A stretch of 52,763 nt of DNA from Chthonomonas sp. UBA1950 (GTDB taxonomy: Bacteria; Armatimonadota; Fimbriimonadia; Fimbriimonadales; Fimbriimonadaceae). The notes under the pieces are model-generated. The model was given only the letters and a program-made list of their open reading frames with translations, did no database searches and had not been told where the DNA came from. A program made the position numbers and the translations under genes. Shown here piece after piece: positions 25,494 through 33,901 of the stretch (position 1 is the stretch's first letter; the number at the start of each line of letters is the position of its first letter). The stretch is taken from positions 157,853 to 210,615 of the forward strand of contig DDEQ01000034.1 in assembly GCA_002336105.1 (NCBI GenBank), in the 5' to 3' direction.

Positions 25494-26599
25494 GGCCGAC
25501 CTCCTAATTTCACCCAAGCTTCTTGAAAATCCTTGAAAGTCAAAGACTTGAGAGGTGAAATGAGGATTTCTGGCTTTAGGCTCGGACTTTGAACAAGCAA
25601 ACTACCTCGCAACGACGCAATACCTTCCGGAGTTCTCAATTGAGACTCGAAATACTGGCGCGCAAGGTTCTTTCCCGGGACGAAAACAAACGGAGCATCC
25701 GTAGACTTTAAAACAGCATCAAGAGCTTCTGGGTTATCACAGCCGACTGTCACAACTCCTGACTCGGCACTCGGAGTGTAAACGAAATAACCGCCATTGA
25801 GTTCATTCGCCAACGCAAGCGCCGCCGCAACCATGGCCAAAGTTGATGTTTGTCGGACACTTCCAACGCCAACGGAAAGAACTCCTTGCCGTCGCCGCAG
25901 GTACAAACCATCAAACGTTCGAGGAGTGCTCGGTCGCTTATCTTCTGAAAGCACTTTTAACATGGGTGCTAACTGTTTCGTCACCTGATCGACATCTACA
26001 TGCCCGACCACGATGAGAGCAATATGGTTGCTTGCGAACTGCGTTTTGTGCACTCGATACAACTGCTCGGGTTCGAGCTTTATCATCTTCTTCGCGTCGC
26101 CACCTGGAGAAAGTGCTGCCTCCCCCAAAAATTCCTCCCAGGCTAGTTGACTTGCTTCTGCCTTTGAATCCGCCAGTGCGAGTTCTTCTCCGATAATCTT
26201 CGACTCCTTCGTTATCGTTTCTTGGCTCACCACCGGCATCCGCATCGTGCGGCTGATTGCGTCGATGCCTATCTGAATCTGACTCGCTGGCACTTCGACT
26301 TCGAATTGCATGTAATCGCGTGTAGTCTGAGCTCGAAAAACGCCGCCACTCAGTTCAAGGGTGTTCGAAGGGTCCGCGCTTTTGCTCAGAAGATGCTCAA
26401 GAAGATGGCGAGCACCATGAGTTGCAGTGGTATCTCTCGATCCGACCGAAGAACAGAAAAGCTGAATGCTTGCCGTGGTTGCCGATTCGACTCTTTCTAC
26501 TAAGAGAGATGCACCGTTTGGAAGAAGCGTAAGTAGACGAACCGGAGGTGGAGGACCTTGTCGCAAGGCGACCGCACAAATCAGAGTAGTAATGAGCAT
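25490..26599 (-). CDS. M16-family zinc peptidase, exported
   Basis: After a signal peptide (MLITTLICAVAL) the zinc motif HLLEH is present in GARHLLEHLLSKS, with the distal acidic segment KIIGEELAL that supplies the third ligand. The mid-domain VHKTQFASNHIALIVVGHVD is typical of M16. It is probably the catalytic half of a heterodimer with the next gene. ATG 26599 is preferred over TTG 26602. It is 9 nt downstream of the SDR gene's stop, in the same operon. Confidence 0.87.
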   Translation of the reverse strand: MLITTLICAVALRQGPPPPVRLLTLLPNGASLLVERVESATTASIQLFCSSVGSRDTTATHGARHLLEHLLSKSADPSNTLELSGGVFRAQTTRDYMQFEVEVPASQIQIGIDAISRTMRMPVVSQETITKESKIIGEELALADSKAEASQLAWEEFLGEAALSPGGDAKKMIKLEPEQLYRVHKTQFASNHIALIVVGHVDVDQVTKQLAPMLKVLSEDKRPSTPRTFDGLYLRRRQGVLSVGVGSVRQTSTLAMVAAALALANELNGGYFVYTPSAESGVVTVGCDNPEALDAVLKSTDAPFVFVPGKNLARQYFESQLRTPEGIASLRGSLLVQSPSLKPEILISPLKSLTFKDFQEAWVKLGGRP

Positions 26600-26608
26600 C
26601 AAAGGAGC

Positions 26609-27346
26609 CTAATGGAAGTAGCTTCCACCGTTTATATCAATAGTTTGACCGCTCAGGTAGGCGGCTCCGTTCGAAAGTAGGAACGAAACTGCGTGAGCGC
26701 AATCTTCAGGGCTTGCCATTCGACCAAGCGGAAGAGTTTCAAGAATTGCGGGGAGCCGTTCCTGCATCCCATCGCGGGCCATCGCCGTATTCACCCAGCC
26801 GGGCGCAATCGCAAAAACGCCGATGTTCTTGGGAGCAAGTTCAACCGCTAAGCTTCTCGTTAGGTTGATGAGAGCGGCCTTCGATGCAGCATAAAGTGCC
26901 GCTCCACCTTCACCTTTGAACCCAACTCGGCTGGCGACGTTTACAATCTTGCCGCCGCCTCTTTCTGAGAAATATCGAGTCGCTTTTCTTGTTAAAGCAA
27001 TTGGCGAGGCTAAGTTGACGTTGAAGGTCTCTTCTAGTTGTGCCCCAAATTCCTCGTCAGTCTGGTCAACAAAAGATCCTGGTCTATAGATTCCAGCGTT
27101 GTTGACTATCGCATCCAGAGGTCCATCGGAAATGACTTTGTCGAACAATGAACCTGCCTTTGATGGGTCGCTCAAGTCTGCCTGATAAACTTCAGAAGCA
27201 GTTGCGATCTGGCCTTTCAAACTCTGCGCCTCAGACTCTGCTACCGAATAGTGAATCGCGATATCCCAACCTTCGGCGGAAAGTTGCAGCGCGATAGCTC
27301 GTCCAATCCCTCGACTACTGCCAGTCACGAGCACCCTTTTACTCAT
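26609..27346 (-). CDS. Short-chain dehydrogenase/reductase, FabG-like
   Basis: Classical SDR features: nucleotide-binding TGSSRGIG at residues 8-15, NNAG, and the catalytic Ser-Tyr-Lys (VASRVGF then YAASK), ending in GQTIDINGGSYFH. Substrate is uncertain; FabG (3-oxoacyl-ACP reductase) is the nearest familiar type. The start at 27346 (MSKRVLVTG) is preferred over 27367 because TAGACT lies 7 nt upstream, suggesting a leaderless mRNA. First gene of the SDR - M16 - M16 - redoxin operon. Confidence 0.88.
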   Translation of the reverse strand: MSKRVLVTGSSRGIGRAIALQLSAEGWDIAIHYSVAESEAQSLKGQIATASEVYQADLSDPSKAGSLFDKVISDGPLDAIVNNAGIYRPGSFVDQTDEEFGAQLEETFNVNLASPIALTRKATRYFSERGGGKIVNVASRVGFKGEGGAALYAASKAALINLTRSLAVELAPKNIGVFAIAPGWVNTAMARDGMQERLPAILETLPLGRMASPEDCAHAVSFLLSNGAAYLSGQTIDINGGSYFH

Positions 27347-27399
27347 AAACAGAAGTCTACGCGACAAACGGATGCAACAATGCGTATTCTAATGCGATC

Positions 27400-28659
27400 A
27401 TGGTGCGTCAGCCGCTCGTTCTTGGTGCAATTGGACTTTCTTGCATCGGTATTGCTCTTGGTGGGATCAACACGACCAAACCAGTAAAGAAAGTCAACTA
27501 TGCGGAGCACGTTGCGCCGATCCTAAACCGTTCTTGCGTCCCGTGCCATCGTCCAAATGAGGTTGCGCCGTTCTCACTGATTGGCTACGACAACGCTAAG
27601 AAATGGGCGAGAATGATCGCGAAAGTGAGCGATTCGCGCCTCATGCCACCTTGGAAAGCGGAGCACGGTTACGGAGAATTTCAAGACGAGAATCGTCTGA
27701 CAAACTCAGAGATCGCAACGCTCAAAGCTTGGGTTGGAACTGGTGCAGAGCGAGGGGACAAGAAGAAAGAACCGAAACTCGTTTTACCGGCTTCAGATTG
27801 GACCCTCGGTCAGCCTGACATGATCGTAAGTCCAAGCAAAGCATTCAAACTCGACGCCGAGGGCGACGACGTCTACCGAAACTTTGTCATAAAAACCAAC
27901 AGCGATCAGCCTATCTGGGTAAAAGCGATGGATGTTCATCCTGGCAACCGCAAGGTTGTTCACCACGTCATCGTGTTTGTCGACAACAACGGTATGTCTG
28001 ATAAGTTGGCAGCGAAGACAACTGATGGCCAGGAAGGATATGTTTCTCAGGGCGGTGGGGTCGGATTCCTTCCGAGCGGTGCTTTGGGGGGTTGGGCTCC
28101 CGGTTTGCGCCCCATTATGAACGCGCAAGGGACTGCATTCAAGGTCAATCCTGGTGCTCGATTAGTCGTTCAAGTTCACTATCACAAGTCTGGCAAGCCG
28201 GAAGAGGATCTCACCAAGGTTGGGCTTTACGTTGCGAAAGAACCGATTGACAAAGAAATTCATCTTGCATGGATCATGAATTTCGGCCTAAACATCCCCG
28301 CCGGGGAAAGCGATTACAAGATTGCGCGGAACTACAAGGTTCCAACCGATGTCACCCTCCGGTTTGTGCTTCCCCATATGCATTTACTTGGTCGAAAAAT
28401 GGAAGCTCATGTGGTTCTGCCCGACGGCTCTGAAAAGCCGCTGATCAAGGTCAACGATTGGGACTTCAACTGGCAACTGATGTACGCCTACAAGGAACCG
28501 ATCAAGATTCCAAAGGGCTCCACCATTGTTGTGAACGCTCAGTATGATAATTCAGCGAACAACCTGAGAAACCCCAACTCTCCACCCAAAAGAGTGACAT
28601 GGGGAGAGCAAACAACCGATGAAATGTTCCTTCTAGTCGCAGGCTACACTCGCGACTAA
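27400..28659 (+). CDS. Secreted cytochrome c / copper monooxygenase-like protein
   Basis: A signal peptide is followed by a mono-haem motif CVPCH (in NRSCVPCHRPNEVAPF) and, from residue ~130, a region like the PHM-type copper type II ascorbate-dependent monooxygenases. That region has HHVIVF, VVQVHYHKSG and LPHMHLLGRKME, all His-containing motifs in the order expected for copper sites. The protein probably carries haem and copper and acts outside the cytoplasm. Related fusions are common in Planctomycetes and Acidobacteria. TATTCT ends 9 nt before the ATG. Substrate unknown. Confidence 0.8.
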   Translation: MVRQPLVLGAIGLSCIGIALGGINTTKPVKKVNYAEHVAPILNRSCVPCHRPNEVAPFSLIGYDNAKKWARMIAKVSDSRLMPPWKAEHGYGEFQDENRLTNSEIATLKAWVGTGAERGDKKKEPKLVLPASDWTLGQPDMIVSPSKAFKLDAEGDDVYRNFVIKTNSDQPIWVKAMDVHPGNRKVVHHVIVFVDNNGMSDKLAAKTTDGQEGYVSQGGGVGFLPSGALGGWAPGLRPIMNAQGTAFKVNPGARLVVQVHYHKSGKPEEDLTKVGLYVAKEPIDKEIHLAWIMNFGLNIPAGESDYKIARNYKVPTDVTLRFVLPHMHLLGRKMEAHVVLPDGSEKPLIKVNDWDFNWQLMYAYKEPIKIPKGSTIVVNAQYDNSANNLRNPNSPPKRVTWGEQTTDEMFLLVAGYTRD

Positions 28660-28677
28660 TCCGGTACGATTCAGCGT

Positions 28678-29442
28678 ATGTCTCCTCGGTTAGCTTTCGC
28701 GATTGAGGCCGCTCTTTTGGGTGGCCGGTCGACCTTGGCGCACTTTCAATTGCCAGTACAAATTGAGTCGAAGGCAGACGAAAGCCCGGTGACGATTGCA
28801 GACAAGAATGCTGAAAGGCTTATTCGAATGGCAATCGAGAAACAATATCCTGGCGAGGCCATATTAGGCGAGGAAGAAGGCGGAAGCAAAGCAGATGACC
28901 GCTGGATTATCGACCCGATTGACGGCACAAAGTCTTTCATTTCAGGCGTTCCGCTTTACTCAACCCTTCTCAGCTACGAAGTTGCCGGTTCACCCATTCT
29001 GGGGGTGGTTTACTTCCCTGCTCTAAACGAACTTGTTTACGCCGAAACTGGAAGCGGAACGTTCTTCAATGGCCGCCAATGCCATGTGACTTCCCGAAGC
29101 GAACTTCCCGGAAGCACGATCTGTTGCGGCGGGCACAAAAGCATGCTGAATTACAACCGTTGGCAGGGCTTTGAGCAGATTGTGAAGCAAGCCTTGGTGA
29201 CGCGAACCTGGTCCGATGCTTACGGACACGCTCTTGTGGCGACAGGACGTGTTGACGCAATGGTCGATCCTGTCGTTAGCCGATGGGACCTAAGCGCTGT
29301 AAAAGTTATCGTTGAGGAAGCTGGTGGTCGATTTAGTGACTTCAAAAACGCGAATCCATTCGAAAAAGGCGACCTGGGCCTCGAAGCGATTTCCTCAAAT
29401 GGAGCCATCCATTCTGAAATTCTGAAGATTTATCAAGGATGA
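28678..29442 (+). CDS. hisN: Inositol monophosphatase family, probable histidinol-phosphatase
   Basis: Metal-binding motifs of the family are present: GEEEGG, DPIDGTKSFISGVPLYSTL and the late WDLSAVKVIVEEAGG. The FISGVPLY segment and the 254-aa length favour the HisN (histidinol-phosphate phosphatase) subgroup, but inositol-1-phosphatase or 3',5'-nucleotidase activity cannot be excluded. TACGAT ends 7 nt before the ATG. It overlaps ruvX by 4 bp (ATGA), starting a six-gene coupled housekeeping operon. Confidence 0.83.
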   Translation: MSPRLAFAIEAALLGGRSTLAHFQLPVQIESKADESPVTIADKNAERLIRMAIEKQYPGEAILGEEEGGSKADDRWIIDPIDGTKSFISGVPLYSTLLSYEVAGSPILGVVYFPALNELVYAETGSGTFFNGRQCHVTSRSELPGSTICCGGHKSMLNYNRWQGFEQIVKQALVTRTWSDAYGHALVATGRVDAMVDPVVSRWDLSAVKVIVEEAGGRFSDFKNANPFEKGDLGLEAISSNGAIHSEILKIYQG

Positions 29443-29855
29443 GAATTCTAGGCATCGATTTTGGTTTTGCTCGGATCGGCCTTGCCGTTGTCGATACTGA
29501 GTTTCGTTTTGCGACGCCAAAATCGCCGCTCGCGGCAAGCGGAACGCTCAAGAAAGATGCAGAAGCTTTGTGGGGCATTTATCAACGGGAAAAGGCCGAA
29601 TTAGCAGTGTTTGGGCTCCCATTAGAGCAAGATGGCGTTGAAGGAAAGATGGCGAGGATATGCCGTACTGTCGGAGGGCATCTGGAAGCGCTTGGGGCAA
29701 AGGTTGCGTTCGTTGATGAAACCCTGACCAGCGTGACGGCAGATAATCGGCTTCGTGAAGAAGGACTGAAGGCAAGCGAAAGACGAAAACGACGTGATGG
29801 CGAGGCAGCCTGCCTGATTTTGGAGAGATACCTCGATGCGCAAACGAATCTTTAG
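29439..29855 (+). CDS. ruvX: Putative pre-16S rRNA nuclease / RuvX (YqgF family)
   Basis: The short RNase H-like fold is complete: GIDFGFARIGLAV (first catalytic Asp), VFGLPLEQDGVEG, FVDETLTSV (acidic) and RRDGEAACLILERYL. At 138 aa it matches YqgF/RuvX, needed for 16S rRNA 5'-end processing. It overlaps hisN and the mltG gene, and the yqgF-mltG order is common in bacteria. Confidence 0.93.
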   Translation: MRILGIDFGFARIGLAVVDTEFRFATPKSPLAASGTLKKDAEALWGIYQREKAELAVFGLPLEQDGVEGKMARICRTVGGHLEALGAKVAFVDETLTSVTADNRLREEGLKASERRKRRDGEAACLILERYLDAQTNL

Positions 29856-30825
29856 GCGAATCCAACGAGCCATCATTGTCCTCATTCTGGCGTCCTTCAC
29901 GGTCTGGTTCGTTGTTGGAATCCAACCTGCTGGGTCTGGTAAACCCAAGTACATTCGATTCGAGCAGAAGCACGACCTAGGCGAAGTGCTAAATTCACTA
30001 ACTCGCCAAGGGTATGTGAAAGATCCGTGGGCAGCTCGATTGTTGGCTTTATTCAAGCGAAGCCCCAAAGTTGTGCCAGTCGGTTCTTACTCGATAGGGT
30101 CTTCGTTTTCTGCTTCTGAAGTGCTCGCTTCTCTTCGAAGGCCAATTGAATTAAAGGTTCGTATACCGGAAACCAACTGGGCTCTGAGAACATCGAAATA
30201 TCTGGCGCAGAAGGAAATTGTCGATGCAGACGATTACATGAACTATGTGAAGAACCCATCATTGGTTCAGAAACAAGTCGATTTCAGTCTCCCAAAGAAT
30301 AGTCTCGAAGGTTATCTCTATCCTGACACTTATGATCTGCCTCCACTCATTGGCGCTTCCGCGGTGATTGATCGTCAGCTCAAAGCGTTCGAAGCAAAGG
30401 CATGGCCGCTACTTAAAGACAAGGATGTTCACAAGATCCTCACCGTCGCATCTTTGGTTGAACTTGAGTCTGGGAAAGACACCGATCGCGCGATTATAGC
30501 TGGCGTTATCTATAACCGACTAAAGAAAAAGATGCCCTTACAGATTGATGCTTCCCTTCTTTACGGGATTCAGAAATGGCGCCGACTCAAGTATTCCGAC
30601 TACAAAACCATTGATTCACCTTACAACCTGTACACGCACAAAGGGTTGCCTCCCGGGCCGATCTGTTCACCAACCGTCAAGAGTATTGAGGCAGCTTTGA
30701 ACCCGGCTAAACACGATCAGCTTTACTACATTGCGATCAAAGGAAAAGGAACGCTGTTTTCGAAGACTTACAAAGACCATCTGAAGAAGGTCAAGGCTCG
30801 TGATGACATGCAGGTGAAACCATGA
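29836..30825 (+). CDS. mltG: Endolytic murein transglycosylase MltG
   Basis: The N-terminus has one membrane helix (~10-30) and then the YceG/MltG domain: VASLVELESGKDTDRAIIAGVIYNRL holds the catalytic Glu, followed by MPLQIDASLLYG, SPYNLYTHKGLPPGPICSP and IEAALNPAKHDQLYYIA. It cuts nascent glycan strands to limit peptidoglycan length. The start overlaps ruvX by 20 bp and the end overlaps the next gene by 4 bp. Confidence 0.95.
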   Translation: MRKRIFRRIQRAIIVLILASFTVWFVVGIQPAGSGKPKYIRFEQKHDLGEVLNSLTRQGYVKDPWAARLLALFKRSPKVVPVGSYSIGSSFSASEVLASLRRPIELKVRIPETNWALRTSKYLAQKEIVDADDYMNYVKNPSLVQKQVDFSLPKNSLEGYLYPDTYDLPPLIGASAVIDRQLKAFEAKAWPLLKDKDVHKILTVASLVELESGKDTDRAIIAGVIYNRLKKKMPLQIDASLLYGIQKWRRLKYSDYKTIDSPYNLYTHKGLPPGPICSPTVKSIEAALNPAKHDQLYYIAIKGKGTLFSKTYKDHLKKVKARDDMQVKP

Positions 30826-31892
30826 GCAATTGGCGGAATGGAAAAGTAGACCGTACTTTGCTTGGTCCTGCCGCGAGGTATTTCGCTCCAGTCGAAGCAT
30901 TTACAAGACTAACCGACATCTCACTAGAAGAACTGAAGCAAAACGGCAAGCGGCTGATCTTGCTAGATGTCGACCACACGTTGGTTCCTTGGAAGGCCGA
31001 AGAGTTCGCAATCGGCGTTCCAGAATGGGTCACTCAAGCTAAGGAGATGGGCTTCGAACTTTGCATCCTGAGCAACACACGGCACCCAGAGCGCCTTATG
31101 CGACTTAGTAAGGCACTTGGAATCGAGGCATTACGCGGCAGGTTCAAACCAAGCCGAAAAATGTATTTAGCAGCCCTCTCCAAATTCGGTCGAAAACCAG
31201 AAGAAGCGATCATGATCGGCGACCAAATGATGACCGATATCTTGGGAGCTAACCGGACAGGAATCGAAGCAATCTGGGTCTGCAAAATGGACGGACCCGA
31301 GTTTGCAGGAACAAAAATCAACCGTGCGATAGAAAGGCGAATAGCTGCCGTGGTCTACAATGCTTTGGTGTCTGACGGCGAACAAGGTGCTCCAAAAAGC
31401 AAAACATTACAACAGCTCATTCGCTTCGTAGTCGTCGGCGGGCTTTCATTTATCATTGACGCTGGTCTTACGACCCTGCTCATGAACTACATTCACGTCG
31501 GGGATCAGCCTCTTGGGCACGTTCTTGGGCACTCACTCCGTGAATCTGCACCCTTTATTTTCCAGTTTGCAACCAAGGATGATTCTGCGGCCGCTCCGAT
31601 TCTTGGAGGCTTGGCATCATTTGTTGCCATGTTCAACAGCTTCATCCTCAATCGTATGTGGACCTTCGAGGCTACGGAATCGAGCAACGTGAAAAAGCAG
31701 GTCATCCGTTTTTATTCGGTCGCGATCTTCGGCGCTCTGCTCAACACCCTCATTTTCAGCGTGTTCTACAGTGTGTTGCCGCTCGGCTCGAAGCATAAGA
31801 CGCTTCTATCGAAGGCTGTCGCAGCCGCAATCGTAGCTGTCTGGAATTTCCTTGGTCAGCGCCACTTCGCCTTTCGAGAGCACTCCAAATGA
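30822..31892 (+). CDS. YqeG-type HAD phosphatase fused to a GtrA-like membrane domain
   Basis: Residues ~10-175 are a YqeG/HAD-IIIA phosphatase: DVDHTLV (catalytic D49 and D51), LSNTRHPERL and MIGDQMMTDILGAN. From ~195 to 352 is a GtrA-like domain with about four helices (RFVVVGGLSFIIDAGL, NSFILNRMWTFE, and a WNFLGQRHFAF ending). GtrA proteins are usually small flippase-like membrane proteins for lipid-linked sugars. The fusion of these two families is unusual. Overlaps mltG and aroE by 4 bp each. Phospholipid or lipid-sugar phosphate chemistry is a reasonable guess only. Confidence 0.88.
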   Translation: MSNWRNGKVDRTLLGPAARYFAPVEAFTRLTDISLEELKQNGKRLILLDVDHTLVPWKAEEFAIGVPEWVTQAKEMGFELCILSNTRHPERLMRLSKALGIEALRGRFKPSRKMYLAALSKFGRKPEEAIMIGDQMMTDILGANRTGIEAIWVCKMDGPEFAGTKINRAIERRIAAVVYNALVSDGEQGAPKSKTLQQLIRFVVVGGLSFIIDAGLTTLLMNYIHVGDQPLGHVLGHSLRESAPFIFQFATKDDSAAAPILGGLASFVAMFNSFILNRMWTFEATESSNVKKQVIRFYSVAIFGALLNTLIFSVFYSVLPLGSKHKTLLSKAVAAAIVAVWNFLGQRHFAFREHSK

Positions 31893-32689
31893 GCCAAGTA
31901 TTCCGCTGGCAAGACTCTCCAAAAGCTGACTTTGCCGTGATCGGTGATCCGGTCGCTCACAGTCTTTCACCGAAAATGCACATGGCCGCATATCAGGCGG
32001 TCGAGCTAGACTACCGCTATGTGGCGATTCATGTACCTCGCGGAGAGGTCGGAATAGCCCTTGATCACCTCAGAGAATTGGGTTATAAGGGCGTGAACGT
32101 GACGGTACCGCACAAAGAGGACGCAATGCTGTGGTGCGAAGAAGTTGAACCCTATGCTCAACGAGTTCGAGCCGTCAACACGGTTAATCTTTCGACGAGG
32201 AGTGGGATCAACACAGACGGTCCCGGGTTTATTTCTACTATCAATCCGCTAGAAGCTTGTTTAGAGGATGTGCTCATGTTTGGTGCTGGCGGCTCATCAC
32301 GAGCGCTCGCGGTTGCATTGCGTCAAGTTGGGTTTTCGGTTCGCATATGGAACCGCACTCCGGAGAAAGCAAAGGAGCTTGCAGAGATCGCCGAATGTCA
32401 GTTTGCCGAGACCCCAGACCCCACTGGCGCTTGGCTTTTGCTCAACACAACCAGCGCCTCGTTGACCGGCGACCAGTTGCCTATCGATTTCCGAAAAGCC
32501 TCGCCGAGGGCACTGGCTTACGATCTCGCCTACGGTCATGGTCTGACGCCTTTTTGTGCCGCCGCTCAAGAGGCTGGACTGAATATCAAAGATGGCCGAC
32601 AACTGTTGATGGAACAAGGTGCGCTATCCTTTGAATGGTGGACGGGGCAAATTGCGCCTCGAATGACGATGCTGGAAGCGATTTCTTGA
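31889..32689 (+). CDS. aroE: Shikimate dehydrogenase
   Basis: Reduces 3-dehydroshikimate to shikimate with NADPH. The substrate loop DPVAHSLSPKMHMAAY, the catalytic Lys in NVTVPHKEDAM, NTDGPGF and the Rossmann MFGAGGSSRAL are all in place. Normal length at 266 aa. The stop overlaps the start of tsaC by one base (TGATG). The other shikimate genes are not in the window. Confidence 0.96.
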   Translation: MSQVFRWQDSPKADFAVIGDPVAHSLSPKMHMAAYQAVELDYRYVAIHVPRGEVGIALDHLRELGYKGVNVTVPHKEDAMLWCEEVEPYAQRVRAVNTVNLSTRSGINTDGPGFISTINPLEACLEDVLMFGAGGSSRALAVALRQVGFSVRIWNRTPEKAKELAEIAECQFAETPDPTGAWLLLNTTSASLTGDQLPIDFRKASPRALAYDLAYGHGLTPFCAAAQEAGLNIKDGRQLLMEQGALSFEWWTGQIAPRMTMLEAIS

Positions 32690-33606
32690 TGAAGATCTTC
32701 CCTCCATCTGAGGAAGCTATTAGTGCTGCCGGGGAAGCTATCCGAAACGGCAAACTGGTGGGATTGCCAACCGAAACTGTTTACGGACTCGCCGCAAATG
32801 CACTGGATCCTGCTGCCGTACTAAGGGTTTTCGAAGCAAAAAAGCGTCCTGCAGATAATCCGCTCATCGTTCATTTCGCTTCGATCCAGGACATCGATCT
32901 CGTAGCGGCACAGGTGCTGGAGTACGCTCAAAAATTGGCAGAAACCTACTGGCCAGGTCCGCTCACATTGGTTCTGCCAAAGAAACCTGTTGTCCCAGAC
33001 ATCACGACTGGCGGCCTTGATTCGGTTGCCGTCCGGGTACCGGTTCATCCCATTGCTCAAGCTGTCATTCGGGCTGCAGGCGTTCCGCTTGCTGCACCAA
33101 GCGCTAATCCTTTCATGGCGGTCTCTCCTACCAGGGCAAACGACCTAGCCCCTGAAATATTGGATGCCGTTGAGCTTGTTATTGATGGCGGACCATGTAA
33201 AGTTGGGATTGAGTCAACTGTAGTCGATTGCACTGGGAATCAACCGGTTGTTCTACGTCCGGGTCACATTAGCCGCGAACAGATTCTCCATATCGCGGGT
33301 TCAGTCGGCGCCCAAGTTTCGAAGGAACGTAAGTCTCCAGGAATGTATCCTAAGCACTACGCTCCAAGAGCTTTGGTGCGACTGGTAGAACGCCTCGGCA
33401 ACGCAGAAGCGGGGCTGACTTTTGACCAGGCTCTTTCATCACAACAAAGGCAAATTCCAAAAGATCCAGTTGGTTTTGCACAACAACTCTACGCAATGCT
33501 CCATGAATTGGACGAGATGAATGTTTCTGAAATCATGATTCAAGAGCCACCCAGAACTCCAGAATGGGAGGCGGTCTGGGACCGCCTCAATCGAATGATT
33601 TCTTAG
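32689..33606 (+). CDS. tsaC: L-threonylcarbamoyladenylate synthase (TsaC/Sua5)
   Basis: Makes the adenylate used for t6A37 tRNA modification. GLPTETVYGLAANA, KRPADNPLIVHF, RVPVHPIAQAVI and APSANPF are diagnostic of YrdC/Sua5. A ~100-residue C-terminal extension beginning SPGMYPKHYAPRALV is the Sua5 domain, so this is the long form. ATG 32689 is used in place of an upstream ATG inside aroE; the TGATG overlap fits coupling. Last gene of the operon. Confidence 0.93.
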   Translation: MKIFPPSEEAISAAGEAIRNGKLVGLPTETVYGLAANALDPAAVLRVFEAKKRPADNPLIVHFASIQDIDLVAAQVLEYAQKLAETYWPGPLTLVLPKKPVVPDITTGGLDSVAVRVPVHPIAQAVIRAAGVPLAAPSANPFMAVSPTRANDLAPEILDAVELVIDGGPCKVGIESTVVDCTGNQPVVLRPGHISREQILHIAGSVGAQVSKERKSPGMYPKHYAPRALVRLVERLGNAEAGLTFDQALSSQQRQIPKDPVGFAQQLYAMLHELDEMNVSEIMIQEPPRTPEWEAVWDRLNRMIS

Positions 33607-33689
33607 TCTGAATCGACTGCGCCTAATCCACGTTTGAGGACAACGTAGCTTGTTGCCCAAACGCCAACGGCTGTGATTGCCAGTAGCAT
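33603..33689 (-). CDS. Tiny single-pass membrane protein (28 aa)
   Basis: ATG at 33689-33687 opens a 28-codon frame (MLLAITAVGVWATSYVVLKR, then 8 more residues) with one hydrophobic helix, two basic residues and an acidic end. A strong AGGAGG lies 10 nt upstream. It is too short for most gene finders, and the stop overlaps the tsaC stop region. Signals are good, but no homologue is known to me, so it may be a chance frame. Confidence 0.45.
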   Translation of the reverse strand: MLLAITAVGVWATSYVVLKRGLGAVDSD

Positions 33690-33901
33690 AGATGGTGGGC
33701 CTCCTAGAGTGAATCTTCACGTCACTGTCGGGAGGGGTGCAACAGTGCGAACCGCCCGGTCTCGCTTCGCTAAAGCGACAACATTCGAATTATGATAGGG
33801 TTCGAGCATATGACTTTGTAATAGCTCCCTAATGTGAGCAAAAGCTGGCAATTCTCGTGTTCTCAGAGATTCGCAGAACGTCATGATGGCTAAACTTGGC
33901 A

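Noticed and set aside
33790..33830. tRNA-like GGGTTCGAGC at 33798-33807.
   Set aside because: The flanking bases cannot form a T stem, acceptor or anticodon arm.
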